Positions 55,531 to 64,000 of a stretch of 64,000 bases of DNA are shown here, piece after piece. Origin of the DNA: Sphagnum magellanicum (lineage: Eukaryota > Streptophyta > Sphagnopsida > Sphagnales > Sphagnaceae); assembly GCA_021904315.1 (NCBI GenBank), contig CM038916.1, positions 3,968,001 through 4,032,000 on the forward strand. Reading direction: 5' to 3'. Numbering within the stretch: position 1 is the stretch's first letter; every line of letters starts with the position of its first letter. The notes under the pieces are model-generated. The model was not told the DNA's origin, made no database searches, and was given only the letters and a program-made list of their open reading frames with translations. The position numbers and the translations under genes were made by a program.

Positions 55531-57149
55531 TTCAAATAAATATTCATTTGATTATTTTCCAAAATATAATTAATTTATTTTTTATTGTATTCTTATTGAA
55601 AATTGAAATAAATATTGATATTTTGAGATTGCAAGATTTATATATTTTTTGGTGGATAATTTTACATCTGATATTTTTGTGAAAATTTTCTTATTTCACA
55701 TATAAATGGATGACATATATTTGATGAGGTACATGTTTATGCAATTTGTTTTCATTTTATTAAAATGGAAGTCATAAATCATATGGAATTGTTGTAAATG
55801 GTAAGTAACAGTTGAGAAAGTTAATAGGTGTCTTCAAGCAAAATGAAGGGATGACAATAACTATGGAAGGCTTGCAAATCCCATTTGATTTTGTGTGTTG
55901 CAAGTACTATAAACTTATGGAGGATACCTACCTTTTAATTTTCTAGTATTTTATTTATTTACTGTTGATGGTTCCATCTTTTTTTACCATTATAGTAGTT
56001 TGTAGGCGAGAAGGTACCCTACCATATTTTTTTTCTCTTTGCATGAACATTTTATGGTTACTTGAGTAGTTGTAGTAAAGTTAGCAAATGAAGGTAACTC
56101 TTTTCAAAAGAAAAAAAAAAAAAGTGGATTTTGTTCCCTTGACATCATTACCTTGGGGATGGTAATGGTTGGGGGCTACATTTCCACCCTTTCACCCCCT
56201 CATCACCTACAAACACTTCATATACTATATACACAAACAAACCTTCATCATTAACCTCCGACACAACACCATTGCAACAAAATAGACTTTTGACTAATGG
56301 TCACCACCTCTAACAATCCAACCTATGTCAATTTTGTATTAAAAAGAAAACCAAAACTAACTAATTTAAACCAAGCACCAAATTAAGCAAACTGATGCAA
56401 GAATCCTTATCCCCTATAGGGGCATGGCTTAAAAACATAATGAAGAATTGATTTTTTAATGATTTGTAAATTATTGTAACAATTGACACATGTAACAAAT
56501 TACAATTTAAACTCCGAAAATCCAAGGAATAAAAATATCAAATGTATTAAAAAGTAAGGCTCTTGAACCATGGCATATCATATGTTTCAAGATTTTCAAG
56601 CACAAGGAGATATGCTAATGACCTATTTGAACACTAATGCATAGATTACAACATATTCACAAAGTCATTGGTAGGACAAGAGAAGTTCAATCAATTTTGG
56701 AGCATGTTGGGTCTTGTTAAGTAATCATAAGAGTAGAAAAAAATGATAAGCAATTTGAATGTCATTAAGTTTTAGCTTCATTGTTTTATCATTCACATAG
56801 GGAGGGGGAGTGTTGAAAGTTACTAAACACCCTATATACAATGAATACAAATCACATAGTAGATTTTTAAAAAGATTTTTGAATTGCATGCATATTCTTA
56901 CCTTGTACACCTCTAGTTAGGATCATTTTCTTTTTTTTTTTGTTTTAAGTCTTTTTTGTACTTTTTGTTCTTCTATTTTGTGTGCATCTAACATAGTGCT
57001 TGTATCACCATTTCATTTTCAAGAATATACATCATGTTCTACATGAAGATTGCAAAAGTATCTTGTTCATCTTCATGATGTTTCAAGTATCTTAAGACAT
57101 GTTTAATTTTTCCTTTCAACATCAATGACCAGGGGTGCACCGACTTGAT
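55531..57149. other. AT-rich intergenic sequence
   Basis: Nothing supported beyond homopolymer runs and short frames. Confidence 0.45.
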
Positions 57150-57480
57150 GTGGGATTATTGAACCAATTTCTCAATGAAAAATTGAAACTGAAAACTGTA
57201 TTGGAGTTTGGGGGCATTCTTGGTGTCTTTGGAAAGCCCTCAGCAAGTCAGATTTAATATAATCTATTTCACAATTTTCAGAGCTAAATTGTGGAAGATA
57301 TTGATTTTTGAGTGAAATTTGTTGCTAAAAATTCAAACAAATTGCAAAAATTGGGTTTGGGAGAAAATCAGTTGAGCCCTCAATGTGTTCACATTGCCAA
57401 TTTTAGAAATTTTCAATTTTGAAAATGTGGAAAAAATAAAGAATGTGTTCACACTTGGGCCAATGGCACAAGCAACACTA
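57150..57480 (+). repeat. Dispersed family R2, copy 2 (weak)
   Basis: Partial similarity to 59,690-60,120: GGTGTCTTTGGAAAGCC, a GATATTGA(T/A)TTT block and the closing TGTTCACACTTGGGCCA, shared exactly with the copy near 60,087. Confidence 0.35.
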
Positions 57481-59047
57481 GTTTTTATTAAAGTTGTTAA
57501 AACTAGTTGCCCATTTCTAAATTTAAAAAATAAAATCCTTCAAATCAAAAGTTAAAAGACCAACAGCCAAATGCAACCCATAATGTAATCATCCTAGTCC
57601 TTCTAAATTAAAATATAAATTATCAGATAATACCTTCAATGCAAATAAAGTTGGCATTGATTTCAGATGGATGTGAAATCATCCAAATCACCAAGTGAAG
57701 GATTCTGAAACTGCATTATCTGTAAAATTTCCAAAGAAGCTGTACACGCTGTTTTTTCAACAATTTTGAGGGATGTGAAAAACGCATGTAACAATGCAAT
57801 ATCCCATCTGACATTCCACTTCTTTTGTCCTTAAGATTTCCATTGTTGACATAATTTTCTGAGAAAATAGTCACAAAATCCCTTTTTTTCCCATGATTTT
57901 GCAACAAAGTCATGTGACACTCTCTTTAACATTACATGTATTGTTGGTTGCGACGTCAGAAGTAATTTTACCATATAATTTTTGGATTTTCCTTGCAAAA
58001 ACAGTTTGTAAGTTTCTCACATTTCATTCAATCATGATGGGTTCCTATCACATTACAAGGTTGTTTTACACAATGTAAGTTAAAAATATATGGAGATAAT
58101 GACTGTATCTCACCTCCGAATTTGATGTAAGATACATCCCATCTTGTTGATATGATGCAATTGCCAATTTGAAAATATATATTATCACTTCAACATGTTC
58201 ATTTCAAGAAATTGTTATTTTATGTATGTTTATTGGCAATATCTTCAACAATGGTTCACAAATTAAAACACTATTAACATGTTTTTATCATGTCTTGAAC
58301 ATCAATGTGGAACAGGTTGGATTGAGTCAAAAACATTATGCAAACCTATCAAGCAAAAGCACAATATTGTGTTAGTGCTAAGAGTACAATACTTTTTCTG
58401 GATCTAATCCTCAAGGTCCAATTTCACATGTTGTATATCCTCTTGAACCAGGACATGTATACAACTCCCAAATGCACCTATACACAGTCTTCAACATATG
58501 ACAAATGTAGGCACATTGATTTTTTTCATGTTTAGTGCCTCTATGCAGAGGTCCAAGAGACTTTCACAAGCATGTATAGGAATTGGGATAAAATTAGGTT
58601 CCAATCTAGGGAGACAATTTGCACTTGAGCCACAACGAGAAAGCTAATTACACTCTTGGAATGTGACACAAGCGAAGCTTACATATTGGTGTAGTGGTCA
58701 ACAATTGAAATTAACATTATCAAATCCAAATAAAACAAAGTAAATTTCAATGAAAATAAACTAATAAATAATCCTTGAAAAAAAGGTAGCATCAATTTTT
58801 TGGTCATCATTACTTTTGCTGACATGTCCATTGAAAATTGAAATCCTAAATTTTGTGAGTCCCACAATTTACATCATTACAATTTACATGCCCTATCTTT
58901 ATTTTTGTTTTTGATACAATTTATAGTTTTGAAATATCAAATTCTTCAGATTCCATGTAGTGATATATTAGGTGACTTTAATATAGATATCGTGAAATAG
59001 CATGCTATGAAGGCACGTAATTTTCTGACTCCAGACATCAATAAGAC
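57481..59047. other. AT-rich intergenic sequence
   Basis: Several 60-70 codon frames without motifs on both strands; no gene called. Confidence 0.4.
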
Positions 59048-59359
59048 ATGAAAGTTGAATTTCATCAAAGTCTAGATAGAATTATAAACAAACTCATTGT
59101 GCCTCAAGGATTCCTTAACTATGCCACTTTTCCATTATCTATTAGGGTTTTCTTTTTGTTTGAACCTGACATGACATTGGCTTCCCAGAGCCCGTATGCA
59201 TTGAGCTATTTGTTGGGCTTATTTCCATATAAAGCCCCATTGATTGAACACAAACTACCACCTCTTAGTTCACAAGGAGGCAGATACTACTTCTACTCAT
59301 CCAGGCCTTCTTTGAGCATTAATGTTGAAATGATGCTGCTGAGTTCGAGTTCCATTTAA
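59048..59359 (+). other. Orphan 103-codon open frame
   Basis: Starts with ATG. The central part (FEPDMTLASQSPYALSYLLG, then LFPYKAPLIEHKLPPL) has protein-like composition, but no family is recognised and no upstream or downstream exon could be linked. It may be a chance frame or a gene fragment. Confidence 0.15.
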
Positions 59360-59689
59360 AGCTTTAAACGCAATGTAACAACCTTCATGATTAGGAGAGA
59401 CACCAAACAGTTAATTTCGGCCATAATCTGCACATGCTTTAAACAGTTCTATCAACCCCACATATGATTTGAATAATTCATTTTCCAGCCTAAAAATCAA
59501 TCGGCCTTTGAAGTATCTAGACTCCATTGATATGTTGAATAAATGCGTCAAAAAATGAAAAATATATTTCAAATATGTCATCTATTGTCCACAGTGCACA
59601 ACTTGAGATTTGAAGATATGGAAATACCAACTTCAAGAAAATACCATTTTACACATATATGTGCTTCCATCTAGGTCTATTACTTGGAA

Positions 59690-60120
59690 GGTAGAACTTT
59701 GTTTATTTTGTTTTGTTTATCATTGAGTTGAGATCTCCCCAACCATGATGCTTTCTGTTGTGCTCTTCTTACCCATGAATTGCCCTTGATGAGTATTCAC
59801 CAAGGTGGTTTGGTAGTGTTTAGACATCCGGTGCAAGAATTACAGAATATTACTGAACAATTTTGGCAAAGATAATTCAACTAAATCAAAACTAAATATT
59901 TTAGTGAAACTCGGGAGAGCTCTTGGTACTGCTGAAAAGCCTTTGATGAGTGGAATTTCTTGGAGGCGATTCCTAATTTTTAGGCATAAGGTGAGGGAGA
60001 TATTGAATTCCAAGTAATTTTTGTCACTGGAAATTAATTTAAAATATAAAATAACTTTTTCAACGTTGAGCTCTATTGTCAATGTCCTGTTCACACTTGG
60101 GCCACAGGCACAGGCACAGG
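59690..60120 (+). repeat. Dispersed family R2, copy 3
   Basis: Close counterpart of 18,515-18,870 (GTTGAGATCTCC, CACCAAGGTGGTTTGG, TTTCTTGGAGGCG, GGGAGATATTGAATTCC). It ends with TGTTCACACTTGGGCCA followed by a short CAGGCACAGGCACAGG run. Confidence 0.5.
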
Positions 60121-60162
60121 CCATACTAAGATGGTTGATTTTATGTTTGTAGCACTACAGCA

Positions 60163-61160
60163 CTTTGTCCTCTACGTTCAGAGAATATAATGATAAATCT
60201 TGTGGCCATTTATGCCTCTTTGAAGTCCCCTATTACAGGGCAGAATGGACAGGTCAGGACTATGGAGTCTACCAGACCTACATTGGGCAGGTGCCAAGAC
60301 CTATTATCTACAAGACCATTGTGCAAAATCTACAACCAGTATGCATGTCCACATGACTACTCTGCAAATCCACACATGAACATTATGCAGATTCACATGC
60401 GAAACCCATAACTTAAAATGGAGCGTGTTGGGTAGTGTGCATTCAGAGAACATAATGGTTTTCATGTGGCCTTTTCTATCTCCTTTTAGTACCCTTACAA
60501 GACAGAATGGAGGGGTCCTATGGGTCTAACAGAACTTAACTTAGGCAGGTGCCGAGGCCCAAGACATTCTGCAGAATCTAGACCACCATTATGCAAATCC
60601 ATATGACCACTCTGCCAGTCCACATGAACACTAAATGACCATTATGCAAATCCACAAAAAAACCGTTATGATGAGAGTGCTGGGCAGTGGGAAGTGCACT
60701 TTCAGGGAATGTAATGGTTTTCACATGTGGCCTTTTGGGCGTCTTTTCAGTCCCATTACAAGGCAGATGGAGGAGTCCTGTGGAGTGCACCAGACCTAAC
60801 TTGGCCAGATGCAGAGATGTACAAATTTCATTGTTTTTCTAATAAAAACATTATAATCATTATTTCGAAAGTAAATTTTTATTTAAATAAATTTAAGTAA
60901 TAATTAGATATTTTGAAATCGAAAATTTCCCAAAACTTTCAGCTTTGACAACAGTTGAATTTATTTTACACTAAAAAAGAAAATTCCCAAAAAACTTATT
61001 GCCAGGTGGCCAAAATTCGCTCCAAAACAAACTGACGCCTACAATAGATCTCTACATGACCATTATGCAGAACCACATGACTACTCTGCAAATCCACATG
61101 AAAACCACGAAATAATGCAGTATGATTTGTATTGCGCTTTTGAGAGAACGGTAGTATTCT
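60163..61160 (+). repeat. Degenerate tandem array, period about 260 bp
   Basis: Unit starts near 60,174, 60,440 and 60,698 carry (A/C)TTCAG(A/G)GAA(C/T)(A/G)TAATGG, TGTGGCC, CATTACA(A)GGCAGA, GGAG(G)GTCC and ACCAGACCTAACTTGG-type words, then CATTATGCAAATCCACATGA. After an AT-rich interruption (60,830-61,010) a fourth, partial unit follows to about 61,160. The short frames in the array are repeat sequence. Confidence 0.7.
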
Positions 61161-64000
61161 TAAGGCCAATGCAGGTCTCAAGAGTCTAAGTCATCCAAAG
61201 AAAACACAGTTGTTCCAGTTTCAGAGTACGAGCTGCACTAGAGAGTTGCAGATAAGGACTGATTCAACGACGTTGTAGTAGTCGTTTGAACTTGCCCGTT
61301 TCCATGTTCCATACTGTATTGACCAGTTCATATGTTCATGTACACAAGTCTTGAGCTTCTAGAAGCTGCAGATCATCACTAGTTTAGCGACCTCTTGTAC
61401 GTACTATATTAATGTTTCCGTGATGTAGTTTTCTCAGTGGCGGAGTAGAATATGCTGGAACCGTTAGGTAATTCTAAGAACAGTGTCAACATCCAGCGTA
61501 AAACAATGGCTTAGTTGAGGGTGTTCTTTATGTGAATAGATCTAGCAGCTGGGTGTTGCTGAGGGACCTCTGGATATAATGCTAGGAACAGTTGCAATAT
61601 CCAAAGTTAGAAGAAATCATGGATAATTGGTTTCCATATCTCTCAGCTCAATACTCTCATGACGCGAGTTCTTGATCCCAGCTCACTTCTAGCACTCACT
61701 GCAATATGCCGAGCCACATCCTCAATACTGTTTAGCTGCACAAGGGTCCAGCAGTTTGACCTATTTTTTGTTGAAGGATTTAATCCTTGAAGCTAGCACA
61801 ATTGTAAGTACCGTTTTTGGGGACAAACTGTGGAATTGCTGGCTTGCACCCTATATTGCTGTCTATGGACAGGCTAACTTCCAGAGCCTGAATAAACCCA
61901 TGAAGGTTTTTCATTTGCTTCCAACTTTGATATAAAATTTAGGTCATTCAATATATGTCTTAAGAACATATATATGACATAAGTATTTTTCAGCTGCTTT
62001 TCAACCATGTTAGGGTTATTTTTTAATGATTTTTCTGTTACTTGCATCGATAGAGTTAATTTCCTTTTATCAACTTAATTCAATAATTACCTGTTTACAA
62101 AAATTTAAAAGAAATCTTAAATTAAAAATTAATTTTCAACAGTCGATTAGAAGATCTATGACAATTATGTATTGAGGGTCCAGCGAATGCGGAGGTGCCT
62201 ATGGCCAAAAATTCCTAAATTTAGCATAAATGTTCGAGAAAAATAATAAACCAAATTACTTATCCAGTATGAATTAACGGCTGGCTGAGTGGCCAAATGT
62301 CAATGTTCATCCCTGCAAATATTCAGTATAATACAGATCTACATTTCTTCAGCCTTAAGTGCTTAGAATGAGTAGATATCTGAACATGGATTCAAGTGTT
62401 CACATGGACAATGGCGACCACCTACGAAGCTGTTGCAAAATTGAAATAGAAAAATAATCAATAAAAATAAATAAATTTAGTGTCAGTGAATTATCTGTAA
62501 GCTAGAGTTTATCTTTCACACAGTTAGGCACCGTGCAGCTGGCAATTAGAAAAGCATAGGATGGGAGTTTGAAGCCCAAATATCCAACCAATTTATTTTT
62601 TACCTGACAACTCAGACTCGCATCTAATTAAGGAGGCCAAGAGAAGTATATAAGTGGTCCATGAAATAACTTGGCCATCGACCATTTGGCACTAAGTCTC
62701 GCCAAATCTTGATGCTTAAATCCCACAGCCCCAACTTTACATTTAATTAAATTCTACTTGCTTAAAATCAGTAAATGTACACTACATTTCAATGTATTTT
62801 TTGAGACACAAGCTATGTGTCAATCTTGAATGAATCTACGTACTCAAGTTGTACAGTCATATGTATGACCTTGCCCGGTTACTAACTTGATGTTGGAGGC
62901 TGGAGCCTGGGGCCCGCTCTTTCTTTGAACTACACTTCACCTACACTAGTTAAGAGATATAGTTAGGGTCATCTCATCTGAGGAGAGATTAAAATTAGCA
63001 TGCATGAACTTGATTAAATAAATAACCCAAAGTTATCAGATGAATAATTAAACCTTTTCTTACAGCTGGGAAAACTGACCTTTACAGGAGGCAAAATCCT
63101 CAATGGCAACGATGGGCACATTTTTTCCAGAGGTCCATCCATTAGTTAGTATACCACCTAAGAGGACATCTCTAATTACTGCTTATCAAATTATGGACTC
63201 ATCCAGTAAATAGGTTCAAGTATGAAATCTGCACTGAATAGGTGGTCCATTTTACACTCATAGATATGAAGTCACCTTAATAAATATTAGCCACTGGATC
63301 ACATTCTCCAAGTTCCTTATTCTAATACATGTTTTTTTAATCTTCTGGCTCAATCTGTGGACCCCAGTATAAATTGGGATAAATTACTCCATTAAGCCCT
63401 CCAAAGTTGATAAATCACATTAGGAACAATATTGTGGTGCAATTGTTCGATATTTTACATCGTGTTGTGGCAAAATGTTTGGGTTAGGCTTTAGCTATCT
63501 GTGTAAGGGGGAATATCTTGGATCAGTGAATCATTGTTCAGATAGCTCCATGATGTTGCACACCACAAGTTCAATTTTAATAGATGTAAAGCAAAAGAGA
63601 AGTAAATGCCATACCGGAAATATGTGTTGTCTCTTTAGACTGACGATGTACATGTACAAACTTGTGAAGTTAAAATAATATCTTAAACTGTAGTTGGTTA
63701 TAATCCTGTATTTGCTACTAAGATTATTGGTGCCCTGGGCCCCCAACTTCATAAGGAATACACGTATTCCAACTAGCCATCCCAGATCCCTGATGGCAGT
63801 TCAAAATTCTTTAAGCCATATATAACTAATGTTAAAATCTTACATTGGCTGGGGCTTGCTTCCCCTGCTTTGGCAATTACCTCCATCAAGGGAATGAATT
63901 AGCCACTACAGTAGCTAAGACCTTACTCTTACCAAAACTTGAAACAGCGTGAATGCAAATACCCAGCTAATTGCATTCATCTAACGTATCGCTGGAAATT
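61161..64000. other. Intergenic sequence, no supported gene
   Basis: Moderately AT-rich; no open frame over about 75 codons and no recognised motif on either strand. Small exons cannot be ruled out. Confidence 0.45.

Noticed and set aside
1..64000. tRNA, rRNA or snRNA genes
   Set aside because: Scanning by eye gave only A-box/B-box-like pairs without cloverleafs and no rRNA or U6-like words. A covariance-model search would be decisive.

Overview
The window looks like repeat-rich nuclear DNA of a land plant. It is AT-rich and eukaryotic, with no operons, rRNA, recognisable tRNA or CRISPR. Evidence for a plant is a Ty3/gypsy chromovirus primed by initiator-Met tRNA (PBS TGGTATCAGAGC), TTTAGGG-like interstitial repeats, CACTA-like transposon ends and very low gene density. 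The lineage cannot be fixed from sequence alone. The low density and a classical chromodomain with a complete aromatic cage would fit a large-genome plant, possibly a non-seed lineage; that is inference.

Layout. 0-3.1 kb: telomere-like repeats running into a solo LTR, then a decayed integrase of a second Ty3/gypsy lineage. 3.1-12.6 kb: mostly noncoding, with dispersed repeats, a CpG-rich decayed coding-like block (8.15-8.66 kb) and small tandem duplications. 12.7-15.4 kb: the best host-gene candidate, on the minus strand, with a terminal exon encoding about 325 residues of an unrecognised Ser/acid-rich protein, a possible first exon and a TATA-like box. 15.4-22 kb: AT-rich repeats. 22.1-30.6 kb: an antisense, decayed copy of the chromovirus family plus a composite LTR, separated by an AT-rich minisatellite. 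31,816-38,775: a complete chromovirus with 818-bp LTRs, a TTGAC target duplication, PBS, an uninterrupted gag-pol frame and a PPT. 39.5-40.4 kb: another solo LTR of the same family. 40-64 kb: AT-rich DNA with tandem arrays (82, 230, about 260 and 265 bp periods), a dispersed family with GTAG/CTAC cores, SINE-like RNA polymerase III boxes, CACTA-like ends and two minus-strand coding relics.

The only clearly functional-looking coding system is the retrotransposon. Its polyprotein carries Gag with a zinc knuckle, protease, reverse transcriptase, RNase H, integrase and a C-terminal chromodomain, flanked by the cis elements needed for copying. At least five LTR loci of this family lie in the window. 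I found no convincing new defence or metabolic system. The most interesting leads are an LTR hairpin with a compensatory base-pair change, a conserved element 3' noncoding region, the long inverted repeat formed by the antisense relic and the intact copy, and the unrecognised gene at 12.7-15.3 kb. All comparisons were made by eye.
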